Source of the DNA: Candidatus Bathyarchaeota archaeon
GTDB lineage: Archaea > Thermoproteota > Bathyarchaeia > Bathyarchaeales > Bathyarchaeaceae
Assembly (NCBI GenBank): GCA_026014605.1
Contig: JAOZIC010000121.1
Coordinates: forward strand, 1-13,052
DNA length: 13,052 bases
Direction: 5' to 3'
The notes below the pieces were generated by a model that was not told the origin of the DNA, searched no databases, and saw only the letters and a list, made by a program, of their open reading frames with translations. The position numbers were made by a program, and so were the translations under genes. Of this stretch, positions 1 to 6,274 are shown one piece after another; the stretch's first letter is position 1, and each line of letters begins with the position of its first letter.

Positions 1-13
1 TTCTAAAATGTCT

Positions 14-70
14 CATGTTTGAAGACTAATAGTAGTTCATTGTTGAAAACTACCTTTTTTCAAAAAAACC
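14..70 (+). repeat. Dispersed intergenic repeat, copy 1 (terminator-like)
   Basis: This is the first of three same-strand copies (others at 11473-11530 and 12977-13033). It starts CATGTTTGAAGACTAATA, has a 9-base middle, then TGTTGAAAACTACC and a T-run followed by an A-run. In copies 1 and 2 GTAGTT (31-36) can pair with AACTAC (48-53), giving a stem-loop directly before CCTTTTTT, which resembles an intrinsic terminator. It probably ends a plus-strand gene lying left of the window. Two internal direct half-repeats are visible, TTTGAAGACTA (18-28) and GTTGAAAACTA (42-52), 24 bases apart. Confidence 0.75.
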
Positions 71-145
71 AAAAGAACAAATAATTGACCAACAAGTTTT
101 GGCGGGTTTTGCGCAAAGCCACAAATTAGACAGTTTTTGGGCGAA

Positions 146-157
146 TTATATTATATC
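146..157 (+). promoter_or_regulatory. TATA box of the membrane winged-helix gene
   Basis: TTATATTATATC is preceded by a purine-containing BRE-like stretch. Its centre lies about 26 bases upstream of TTG 177, so the transcript should be leaderless from 177 or carry a leader of about 12 bases to ATG 189. A 10-base palindrome TTTGCGCAAA (108-117), flanked by TGGC and GCCA, lies just upstream and could be an operator or a hairpin. Confidence 0.55.
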
Positions 158-176
158 TAAGTAATCATATTGATTT

Positions 177-659
177 TTGGCGAATCCAATGTCTGATGAC
201 AATTCCTCTGACGTATCGGAAATCGAATCACAACTCAAAGGCAAAACACTGCAAATATACTGGTACCTAATGCGCGACCCCAACTGCAGTGTAGGCGTAC
301 GCGAGGTACAGCGTTCATTAGGACTGTCCAGCCCAAGCGTTGCAGCACATCACTTGGATAAACTGTTGTCGTTAGGTCTGGTACAAAAAACACCTAGAGG
401 AGAATACCTGCTAAACCAAGAAGTAAAAGTTGGACTGCTAAAATTCTTCAGCAGAATGGGACGGTTCCTTGTTCCCCGCCACCTGTTTTATGCCATTTGG
501 TTGTCCACAATGTTCGCCATATACCTCGTGGTTTACAACGTGATACTTTACCAACCCACATTCTCGGTACACAACATCGCCGCGATACTTTTTGGAGTTA
601 CTGCCAACGCGTTTTTGTGGCTTGAAACAGTAAGGCTGTGGAAAGAAAAACCATTCTAA
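177..659 (+). CDS. Membrane-anchored winged-helix DNA-binding protein
   Basis: The 160-residue protein has an N-terminal winged helix-turn-helix at about residues 20-85; the segment RSLGLSSPSVAAHHLDKL looks like a recognition-helix region of the ArsR/MarR kind, and the wing is near residues 70-80. It is followed by two hydrophobic helices at about 102-125 and 131-152 and a short charged tail. The layout predicts a cytoplasmic DNA-binding domain tethered to the membrane by a hairpin. TTG 177 is the first in-frame start; ATG 189 (residue 5) is an equally good alternative given the TATA box. It is the first gene of a cluster with a small membrane protein and a beta-propeller lipoprotein, so it may sense or control envelope events. 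The partner and ligand are unknown. Fold call fairly sure, role inferred. Confidence 0.8.
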   Translation: MANPMSDDNSSDVSEIESQLKGKTLQIYWYLMRDPNCSVGVREVQRSLGLSSPSVAAHHLDKLLSLGLVQKTPRGEYLLNQEVKVGLLKFFSRMGRFLVPRHLFYAIWLSTMFAIYLVVYNVILYQPTFSVHNIAAILFGVTANAFLWLETVRLWKEKPF

Positions 660-662
660 AGG

Positions 663-684
663 TGTTCTAAAAAGTGGACTTAAT
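663..684 (+). promoter_or_regulatory. TGTTCTAA box and inverted-repeat arm, gap 1
   Basis: TGTTCTAA occupies 663-670, directly after the stop of the wHTH gene. GGACTTAAT follows at 676-684. The same 8-mer occurs twice in the next gap of the cluster, and ATTAAGTCC, the reverse complement of the 9-mer, lies there at 1074-1082. Motif sharing between the two gaps suggests binding sites or RNA-processing sites; there is no direct proof. Confidence 0.35.
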
Positions 685-717
685 AGCATCCCGCACTCAA
701 AATAGGATAGAAGAAAA

Positions 718-1035
718 TTGAACAAAATGCTAACATACACACTGCTTGCCATCTTGCTTGGCACGGTAACAATGCTTGCACCATTAGCATTGTACGAAAA
801 AACTGATGCCATCAATGGGGGAGAATACTCTATTCAGTTTAACGACACAGAAACAACCAGTGAACGAACAGGAGATATGGTAGTTGCCCCCGGAGCAACA
901 AACACGGACACAAAATACACCCTCACTTTTGATGACACAGAACCAACAGATTTTTCGCCAATCGCATGGATGACAATCCCAAGTTTTGTTGTCGCCCTAG
1001 GCGTTTTTGTCTACCTCAAAAAACGAGTAAACTGA
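718..1035 (+). CDS. Small two-helix membrane protein with repeated extracellular loop
   Basis: The protein is 105 residues from TTG 718 (102 from ATG 727; neither start has a clear ribosome binding site). A hydrophobic helix spans about residues 5-27, an acidic Thr-rich loop about 28-80, and a second hydrophobic helix about 81-100, ending in KKRVN. The positive tail puts both ends in the cytoplasm if the loop is outside. The loop contains an internal duplication: YSIQFNDTETT (37-47) and YTLTFDDTEPT (67-77), exactly 30 residues apart, probably two equivalent beta hairpins. No family was recognised. It sits between the membrane wHTH gene and the propeller lipoprotein and could be a linker or sensor subunit of the same complex; this is inference from position only. 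Confidence 0.7.
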   Translation: MNKMLTYTLLAILLGTVTMLAPLALYEKTDAINGGEYSIQFNDTETTSERTGDMVVAPGATNTDTKYTLTFDDTEPTDFSPIAWMTIPSFVVALGVFVYLKKRVN

Positions 1036-1036
1036 T

Positions 1037-1082
1037 TGTTCTAATTTTGGTACAAAATGTTCTAAAGCGTAGCATTAAGTCC
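1037..1082 (+). promoter_or_regulatory. Paired TGTTCTAA boxes, gap 2
   Basis: TGTTCTAA occurs at 1037-1044 and again at 1058-1065, a start-to-start distance of 21 bases, close to two turns of B-DNA, which suits two protein molecules on one face. ATTAAGTCC follows at 1074-1082. No convincing TATA box lies between here and the ATG at 1124, so the gap probably lies inside an operon or uses a non-standard promoter. Confidence 0.35.
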
Positions 1083-1123
1083 CCACCAAACTACAAGAAG
1101 GTAGAATTGGCGGGCGACATAAT

Positions 1124-2989
1124 ATGAAAAAAACAACATTATTTATAGTTTCATTAATTGGTATACTTTTGACTGCATGCTCTATTCCGTTATATCTTGC
1201 ACTACAAAGTCCCGAAGCAGGAGCAACTACATTAACCAAGTTTTCGTCCTACGACGAATTGAATAATCTTATAGAAAACGCTCCTCAGACAAGCAAATAC
1301 ATTTTTGGATATAGCAATTTTAGGTCAAGTTTTGGGGTACAGAATGCAGATGGATTAACGGTGCCTGAAGCTACTACGTCAGATTTTTCGGAAACTAATG
1401 TTCAGGTTGGAGGAGTTGACGAGGCAGACATAATCAAAACTGATGGAGAATACATCTACGTTGTGTCGGGTGGGAACATAACCCTAGTGAAGGCGTATCC
1501 GTCTACAGAAGCAGGTGTGGTTTCAAAGATTTGCTTAAACGGTGAAGTGATGGGCATTTTTGTAAACGGTGACAGACTGGTTGTTTTTGAAACAGAATTC
1601 GTCAATCAAGGATGGTTAACCAAAGGCGAAGAGAACTTAGAAATCACGATGAGATACCAGCCTCCAAAAACTTCGATAAAAGTTTACGACATTTCTGACA
1701 AATCAAGTCCAGTGTTGAAAAAGGAGTTTTCTGTTGACGGATACTACTTCTCGGCAAGGATGATAGAAAACTACGTCTACGCCATAGTGAACCATAACAC
1801 ATTCATGAACTACACAAAAGTTTTGTTGCCAACAATTTGTGAAAACAATTCAACACGACAAATCCAAGCCACAGACATATACTACTACAACAGCACAGAC
1901 AGCTACTACAGCTTCACAACCATAGTTGCCCTAAGCATTCAAGACGATCAACAGCAACCAACAACAGAAACAGTTCTCCTCGGAAGCAGCAGCACAATAT
2001 ATGTTTCACAAGATAACATTTACTTGGCTATACCAGAATACCCGATGGAGCAAAACCAGAACGAAAAGACTTTGATTAACAGAATCAAGATACACCAAGA
2101 ATCTTTAACAATTCAAGCAGCAGGCGAAGTTCCTGGAAGAGTGCATGACCAGTTTTCCATGGACGAACACAACGGCTACTTCAGGATAGCAACAACAGTA
2201 GGGCACGTCGCAAGAAGCTTTGACGAAGCAGATTCAGTAAACAACGTTTACGTTTTAGACATGAACCTAAACATAGTCGGAAAAGTGGAAAACTTAGCAC
2301 CAAAAGAAAAAATCTACTCGGTACGTTTTATGGACGAAATCTGCTATGTTGTAACCTTCAAAAAAGTTGACCCACTCTTTGTAATAGACTTGCAAACACC
2401 AACCAACCCCAAAGTACTTGGTCAACTCAAAGTAACGGGTTACTCGGATTATCTGCACCCATATGACGAAAACCATCTCATAGGAATAGGAAAAGAAACA
2501 GTAGAAGCCCAAGAAGACGACTTCGCGTGGTATCAAGGAGTTAAAATTAGTCTTTTTGATGTTTCTGACTCATTAAACCCAACAGAATTAACAAAATACG
2601 AAATAGGAGACAGGGGAACATACTCACCAGTGCTAGACGACCACAAAGCACTGCTCTTTGACCGCTCAAGAAACCTGTTAGTAATCCCCGTGCTGGTGGC
2701 AGAAATAGACCAGATGAAATACGATGACCAAATTCCAGACAATGCTCGAGGCGATTACGTGTGGCAGGGAGCATACGTTTTTGACATATCCGTAGATGGA
2801 CTGGAACTGAAAGGAAAGATTACCCACATGGAAAATGGAGAAGCACCAACTGGAATCTACTTTGGCACAGAACATTACGTGCAAAGAGCAATCTACATCG
2901 AAGATGTTCTTTACACCATTTCTAACAAGAAGATAATGATGAACAGCCTAGAAACCTTAGCGGAACTGAACACAGTTGAGCTTTCTTAA
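1124..2989 (+). CDS. Secreted beta-propeller domain lipoprotein (COG4880 / Beta_propel family)
   Basis: The 621-residue protein starts with a signal peptide and lipobox (LLTAC, Cys19), so it should be exported and lipid-anchored on the outer face of the membrane. The family signature is clear at about residues 90-115: a TNVQV-GGVDEADIIKTDG stretch followed by YIYVVSGG. Repeated beta-blades run to near the C terminus, with phrases such as VYDISDKSSP, VIDLQTPTNPKVLGQLKV and LFDVSDSLNPTEL resembling successive blades. The biochemical function of the family is not established; a scaffold or binding role is likely. The gene is 88 bases behind the small two-helix protein, and its stop shares bases with the convergent trmI stop. 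ATG 1124 fits the signal peptide exactly. Confidence 0.9.
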   Translation: MKKTTLFIVSLIGILLTACSIPLYLALQSPEAGATTLTKFSSYDELNNLIENAPQTSKYIFGYSNFRSSFGVQNADGLTVPEATTSDFSETNVQVGGVDEADIIKTDGEYIYVVSGGNITLVKAYPSTEAGVVSKICLNGEVMGIFVNGDRLVVFETEFVNQGWLTKGEENLEITMRYQPPKTSIKVYDISDKSSPVLKKEFSVDGYYFSARMIENYVYAIVNHNTFMNYTKVLLPTICENNSTRQIQATDIYYYNSTDSYYSFTTIVALSIQDDQQQPTTETVLLGSSSTIYVSQDNIYLAIPEYPMEQNQNEKTLINRIKIHQESLTIQAAGEVPGRVHDQFSMDEHNGYFRIATTVGHVARSFDEADSVNNVYVLDMNLNIVGKVENLAPKEKIYSVRFMDEICYVVTFKKVDPLFVIDLQTPTNPKVLGQLKVTGYSDYLHPYDENHLIGIGKETVEAQEDDFAWYQGVKISLFDVSDSLNPTELTKYEIGDRGTYSPVLDDHKALLFDRSRNLLVIPVLVAEIDQMKYDDQIPDNARGDYVWQGAYVFDISVDGLELKGKITHMENGEAPTGIYFGTEHYVQRAIYIEDVLYTISNKKIMMNSLETLAELNTVELS

Positions 2990-3780
2990 TCCTCTGGAAC
3001 TGGTGGTGCAGGCAAGGATTTCCGTGCAAAGGTGATGTAACCTGTGTGTCCTGTCATTACTGTTTGTGGTCGTGTTTTTCCTCGGGCTACTTGCATGAAC
3101 CTGATGAATGTTTCAACGGTGTCAATGCACATGAAACAGTGGTCTTCTAGGGATTCTACCACTTTTACGACCTGATCAATGGTTGGGCTAAACGAAACCA
3201 GTACACCGCTTCCCTTCAGGGCTTTGTACGCGTGAGGAATCACAAGCCAAGGTGTTGCCATGTCCAAGATTATGGCGTCTAGGTCTGTTTCTTCGATTCC
3301 TTGGGTTACGTCGCCTTCTTTTAGTTCAACATAATCCAGCAGGTGGGCACGTTCCAGGTTCTTTTGGGCGTTTTTTTGAAACTCTTGCCTTACCTCATAG
3401 GTGTAAACCTTTCCAGCAGGTTTAACATAGTGAGCAATGGCACTTGTCAGGGCACCTGTTCCGGTTCCTGCTTCGACTACTCTGCTTCCGGAGCTGATTC
3501 CGCTAAACATGATGATAAGCGAGATGTCTTTGGGGTAAGAAATTTGGGTTCGTCTGCTGCTTTTGAAGATGTAATCGCGCAGTGTTGGTTTCATGGCAAC
3601 AAATACTATGTCCATGCTGCTTGCGATTTGTGTTCCGTACTCTTTTCCAATCAGGTCCCCCAGTTGGATGTATCCTTTATGAGTGTGAAAACTTTTTTCG
3701 GCTTCGACTTTTACCAAGTAGGTTCTTTTTTGGTCCAGATATAGGTAAACGTCGTCGCCTTCGGCAATTAATTCGGTCAT
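2986..3780 (-). CDS. trmI: tRNA (adenine-N1)-methyltransferase, archaeal TrmI type
   Basis: The enzyme transfers methyl from S-adenosylmethionine to N1 of adenine 58 in the tRNA T-loop; some archaeal members also act on A57. A small N-terminal beta domain (MTELIAEGDDVYLY) precedes a Rossmann methyltransferase domain. Motif I is VVEAGTGTGALTS, followed by an acidic strand end (YEVRQEF). The catalytic-region strand reads AIILDMATP where family members usually have LDLP-P. The C terminus has the typical RPQTVMTGHTGYITFARK. ATG 3780 was chosen because it matches the family N terminus and GTGAT (3789-3785 on this strand) can serve as Shine-Dalgarno; GTG 3789 would add three residues. A TATA box lies at 3825-3832. 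It is a monocistronic housekeeping gene. Confidence 0.93.
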   Translation of the reverse strand: MTELIAEGDDVYLYLDQKRTYLVKVEAEKSFHTHKGYIQLGDLIGKEYGTQIASSMDIVFVAMKPTLRDYIFKSSRRTQISYPKDISLIIMFSGISSGSRVVEAGTGTGALTSAIAHYVKPAGKVYTYEVRQEFQKNAQKNLERAHLLDYVELKEGDVTQGIEETDLDAIILDMATPWLVIPHAYKALKGSGVLVSFSPTIDQVVKVVESLEDHCFMCIDTVETFIRFMQVARGKTRPQTVMTGHTGYITFARKSLPAPPVPED

Positions 3781-3824
3781 CGTTATCACGTAAGTGTCAT
3801 TCTACCGATTTGACGCAGTCACCC

Positions 3825-3832
3825 TATTTATA
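3825..3832 (-). promoter_or_regulatory. TATA box of trmI
   Basis: Read on the minus strand the sequence is AGTATAAATAGGG. The predicted start of transcription is near 3803, leaving a leader of about 14-23 bases. It shares the divergent gap with the GyrI-like gene. Confidence 0.6.
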
Positions 3833-3907
3833 CTAAATGTTTACCGCCAACATAGTTTTGTTTCACCTACCTCTCACCGTTTTAGAAGTGCAATTTCGCT
3901 TAAACGC

Positions 3908-3943
3908 TATATACCAAAAACAGACTACAACCAGTTCAGGTGA
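3908..3943 (+). promoter_or_regulatory. TATA box and strong ribosome binding site of the GyrI-like gene
   Basis: TATATA lies at 3908-3913, predicting transcription from about 3936. AGGTGA (3938-3943) is one of the clearest Shine-Dalgarno sequences in the window and lies 6 bases before TTG 3950, which supports that unusual start codon. Confidence 0.6.
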
Positions 3944-3949
3944 AAAAAG

Positions 3950-4423
3950 TTGAAAAATGAAATTACAATCGTTGACATGGAACCCCAGCTAGTAATAGGC
4001 ATGAGAAAAACAGGTCCATACCAAAGCATCGGAGTAATGATTCCACAGATATGCCAGCATGCTGCACAAAACGCAATCCAGATGATTGGCCCACCAATGT
4101 ACGTTTGCCACGAAAACAGCGCAGAACAAGCAATAAAAGCCGACAAAGAAGGCAACGCAGACGTTGAGGTGGCAGTTCCCATAGCAAAGAGAGGCAAAGA
4201 AACTGATGAAATAAAGTGTTACGAGCTACCCGCGGCGAAGATGGCTAAGATTTTGCATAAAGGTCCGTATCAGCAAGAGACAGCAACATACGAGAAACTT
4301 TTTGCGTGGTTAGCAGAAAACAACAAAACGATTACTGGTCCGATACGAGAAATATACCTAAACGACCCTCATGAGGTTCCACAGGAAGAGTTGTTAATTG
4401 AAATCTATGCGCCAATAGAGTAG
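3950..4423 (+). CDS. GyrI-like small-molecule-binding domain protein
   Basis: The 157-residue protein is a stand-alone GyrI-like / AraC effector-binding domain (SHS2-module duplication). The first half opens with IVDMEPQLVIGMRKTGPY and the second with CYELPAAKMAKILHKGPYQQ, the two GPY-bearing halves that form the symmetrical cleft of this family. Late elements, GPIREIYLNDPHEVPQEEL followed by IEIYAPI, are also typical. Members bind hydrophobic or cationic drugs and metabolites; some hydrolyse unusual compounds. The final Glu-rich strand pair is retained. No DNA-binding domain is attached, so it acts as a free binding protein or enzyme. It has its own promoter and a T-rich terminator behind it, so it appears to be transcribed alone. 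The ligand cannot be read from the sequence. Confidence 0.88.
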   Translation: MKNEITIVDMEPQLVIGMRKTGPYQSIGVMIPQICQHAAQNAIQMIGPPMYVCHENSAEQAIKADKEGNADVEVAVPIAKRGKETDEIKCYELPAAKMAKILHKGPYQQETATYEKLFAWLAENNKTITGPIREIYLNDPHEVPQEELLIEIYAPIE

Positions 4424-4451
4424 TGGCTGCAAGATTTTGCTCGTCATTGGG

Positions 4452-4470
4452 TTTTGTTTTCCTATTTTTT
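4452..4470 (+). terminator. T-rich terminator after the GyrI-like gene
   Basis: Three closely spaced T-runs (TTTT, TTTT and TTTTTT) lie 28-47 bases after the stop. This is the usual archaeal termination signal and needs no stem-loop. Confidence 0.5.
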
Positions 4471-4491
4471 GTGACCCACATCCGAACAATA

Positions 4492-4541
4492 TACAAAGTA
4501 CTTTGTAACGCAAAGTGTTATATAGTACAAAGTGTATTGTT
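4492..4541 (+). promoter_or_regulatory. Operator array around the TATA box of the membrane-protein/regulator operon
   Basis: A perfect 16-base palindrome TACAAAGTACTTTGTA occupies 4492-4507. CAAAGT recurs at 4494, 4511 and 4528, exactly 17 bases apart. ACTTTG (4500-4505) also forms an inverted repeat with the second CAAAGT across 5 bases. The likely TATA box GTTATATAG (4517-4525) lies between the second and third CAAAGT, so protein bound here would exclude TBP. The obvious candidate binder is the winged-helix protein encoded at 5157-5498 in the same operon. A GTG at 4532 lies inside the third site and is therefore an unlikely start codon. Confidence 0.7.
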
Positions 4542-4549
4542 TAGAGCGG

Positions 4550-5167
4550 ATGAAACAAATGAACCAAAAAATAAACATGAAGCAAATCGAAAGAAAGGCC
4601 TACACGTCATATCACGAAGATGGAATACTGGAAATCACCGTGGCAGTGGTTGTTTTCACGTTTGCCATTATGATGATGATAGACATGCCATGGCTAGGCG
4701 GCATCGCAGGAGCATTAGCCGTTTCATTTTATGCAGGAATCAAAAAACTAGTAACAATTCCAAGAATCGGTTACGTCAGATTACCAGTACAACGAGCCCA
4801 AAAAATAACTGCAATCGCATTAGTCCTAGGCATAGTAGCAATGGTAGCTGGAATGTTTGCTTTCGTGCAGACCACAAGTTCAGGTGTCCCTGATTGGTTG
4901 CTGTTTCTAATCGATTACTACATGATTACCATCGGAGTAGCAGTTGCTGTATTGTTTTTGCTGGGTGCTTACGCCTTCAAAACAACTAGGATGTATGCAT
5001 ACGCATTACTGACGGCGACAATGTTTGTTGGCGGATACTTCCTTACATACCCCTTGTATTACTACCTCGCTGCATTGGGCACAATTATATTAGCGGCTGG
5101 GCTATTCATGCTTGCACGTTTCATAAACAAGTATCCCAAACCAACTCAAACAATGGATGCACAGTAA
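4550..5167 (+). CDS. Six-helix integral membrane protein, operon partner of a winged-helix regulator
   Basis: From ATG 4550 the protein has 205 residues. After a basic N terminus (about 25 residues) come about six hydrophobic segments: a first pair broken by DMPWLGG, then ITAIALVLGIVAMVAGMFAF, an Ile/Val-rich helix after WLLFLIDYY, and two near the C terminus ending LFMLARFI. It has no recognisable catalytic motif and no named family was recognised. The start was moved from GTG 4532 because that codon lies inside the operator array; ATG 4550 is about 29 bases from the TATA centre and ATG 4559 is also possible. The next gene, a winged-helix regulator, begins at its 3' end, so the pair is translationally linked. 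Transport, stress sensing or envelope maintenance are all possible. Confidence 0.75.
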   Translation: MKQMNQKINMKQIERKAYTSYHEDGILEITVAVVVFTFAIMMMIDMPWLGGIAGALAVSFYAGIKKLVTIPRIGYVRLPVQRAQKITAIALVLGIVAMVAGMFAFVQTTSSGVPDWLLFLIDYYMITIGVAVAVLFLLGAYAFKTTRMYAYALLTATMFVGGYFLTYPLYYYLAALGTIILAAGLFMLARFINKYPKPTQTMDAQ

Positions 5168-5498
5168 CATGAGCCCCAACAAAGCAAACGACGACGAACT
5201 GGGCGCAATTCCAAAAATAGACAAAATAATACACGAACCAGCACGGCTAGTAATCATGGCTCACCTCTTTGTCGTTGACAGCGCAGACTTCCTGTTCCTG
5301 CAGCGCCAAACAGGCTTGACGTGGGGCAACATATCCTCACACGTAAGCAAACTCGAAAACGCAGGCTACATTGCAGTGGAAAAAGAGTTCATAGACAAAA
5401 AACCCCACACAACACTGCAACTCACCAAAGAGGGACGAGCCGCATTTCAAGAATACAGAACAAACATGAAACAGGTCTTTGAGGACCTGCCAGAATAA
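5157..5498 (+). CDS. Winged-helix transcriptional regulator (HTH_34 / MarR-like)
   Basis: The 113-residue protein is almost entirely one winged helix. IDKIIHEPARLVIMAHL forms helix 1, FLFLQRQTGLTWGNISSHVSKL is the helix-turn-helix with the recognition helix, and ENAGYIAVEKEF plus TTLQLTKEGRAAF forms the wing and last helix. This is a well-known single-domain family that binds palindromes as a dimer. ATG 5157 overlaps the upstream gene by 11 bases; ATG 5169, one base after that gene's stop, is the alternative (109 residues). Co-transcription with the membrane protein behind a palindromic operator strongly suggests autoregulation. No effector domain is present, so release may depend on a second protein or on DNA occupancy alone. 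Confidence 0.9.
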   Translation: MHSNMSPNKANDDELGAIPKIDKIIHEPARLVIMAHLFVVDSADFLFLQRQTGLTWGNISSHVSKLENAGYIAVEKEFIDKKPHTTLQLTKEGRAAFQEYRTNMKQVFEDLPE

Positions 5499-5511
5499 CC
5501 GCCCCTTTTTT
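5472..5511 (+). terminator. Stem-loop plus T-run ending the regulator operon
   Basis: CAGGTC (5472-5477) pairs perfectly with GACCTG (5484-5489) over a 6-base loop inside the last codons of the gene. The stop codon and then CCCCTTTTTT (T-run 5506-5511) follow. The T-run alone would suffice in archaea. The convergent HAD gene ends 7 bases further on. Confidence 0.5.
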
Positions 5512-5517
5512 ATAGCT

Positions 5518-6189
5518 TTAAACCTGAGCCAGCAAATCGGTTAAGCTTGCAAGTTTGTCGTAACCTTTGGGAAGTTTTCCTTCGCGGTCGATAAGAAACG
5601 GTTTGATGCCAACTGCCGAGGCGCCTTCGTAATCGTATTTTATGGAATCTCCAACAAAAACTGCTTCAGACGCTTTTACTCCAAGCTGTTTTAGGGCGTA
5701 AAGAAAAATGCGTTTATCAGGCTTGGCGCAGTTGCACGAGTCGATGCATACAATTGTGTCAAACCATTTTGCCAAGTCTAACTTGCCTAGGACGTGTTCG
5801 ATGTCTGGTTTAAACCCGTTAGAAACAAGCCCCAGCTTCAAGCCCTTAGCCTTCAAGGCACCTAATGTAGGTTCCACATCTTCGAAAAGCTGCACATGGG
5901 AGCATTCCCACCAGAGTTCGTCGATTTGTGAGGCTAAAAATACCGTGTTTTCTTTGACGCCTAGTTTTTGTATAACAGAAGCGTTGTAGTTGGTCCAGAA
6001 CTCTTTACGAACCTCAGTGCTGTATTCTGCGGTGTCAAATTCGTTTTCTGTGGCTTTCTGTGCAGATAAAATATCTTCAACCGAAACAGTCACACCAAAA
6101 CGGGCAAGAATACGTCTGTAGATTTCAGGAAACGACGCAGTCCGCGTAAGAGTCAAACCCAAATCAAGAAGCACAGCTTTAACGGTCAT
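5518..6189 (-). CDS. HAD-superfamily hydrolase (phosphatase-like)
   Basis: The 223-residue protein has all four HAD motifs in order. Motif I is LLDLGLTLT with nucleophile Asp9; motif II LGLVSNG (Ser123); motif III Lys156 in CAKPDKRIF; motif IV VFVGDSIKYDYEGA with Asp181 and Asp186. A helical cap lies between motif I and II (about residues 17-100). Position +2 of motif I is Gly11 instead of the usual general acid Asp; the DLG form is known in several HAD subfamilies, so activity is plausible but altered. CIDSCNC directly before the motif III Lys holds three cysteines (148, 152, 154), which is unusual. Length fits small-molecule phosphatases of the phosphoglycolate phosphatase type. Substrate unknown. 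It lies 85 bases behind ppa on the same strand, with a terminator-like structure between them. Confidence 0.9.
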   Translation of the reverse strand: MTVKAVLLDLGLTLTRTASFPEIYRRILARFGVTVSVEDILSAQKATENEFDTAEYSTEVRKEFWTNYNASVIQKLGVKENTVFLASQIDELWWECSHVQLFEDVEPTLGALKAKGLKLGLVSNGFKPDIEHVLGKLDLAKWFDTIVCIDSCNCAKPDKRIFLYALKQLGVKASEAVFVGDSIKYDYEGASAVGIKPFLIDREGKLPKGYDKLASLTDLLAQV

Positions 6190-6220
6190 GGTTTATCGTA
6201 AACTGTGTTGTAGTGACTTG

Positions 6221-6263
6221 AAAAAAATGTTTCTGGTTTTGCACTCCTGAATTCAAAAGTGCA
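6221..6263 (-). terminator. Terminator behind ppa
   Basis: On the minus strand TGCACT (6263-6258) pairs with AGTGCA (6245-6240) across a 12-base loop, and a run of seven T follows at 6227-6221. It would separate ppa from the HAD gene, or leave partial read-through. Confidence 0.5.
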
Positions 6264-6274
6264 GTCGAAACGGG

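Noticed and set aside
14..70. Repeat as a box C/D guide RNA
   Set aside because: No RTGATGA box C with a matching CTGA box D at the proper distance is visible; the TGAAGAC and TGAAAAC motifs do not fit the consensus.
3343..3836. Plus-strand open frames opposite trmI, and similar open frames opposite the NTase-kinase and coiled-coil genes
   Set aside because: They are antisense shadows of strongly supported genes, with Cys/Phe-rich compositions and no initiation signals.
4532..4549. GTG 4532 as start of the six-helix membrane protein
   Set aside because: It lies inside the third CAAAGT operator site and upstream of the transcription start predicted from the TATA box.
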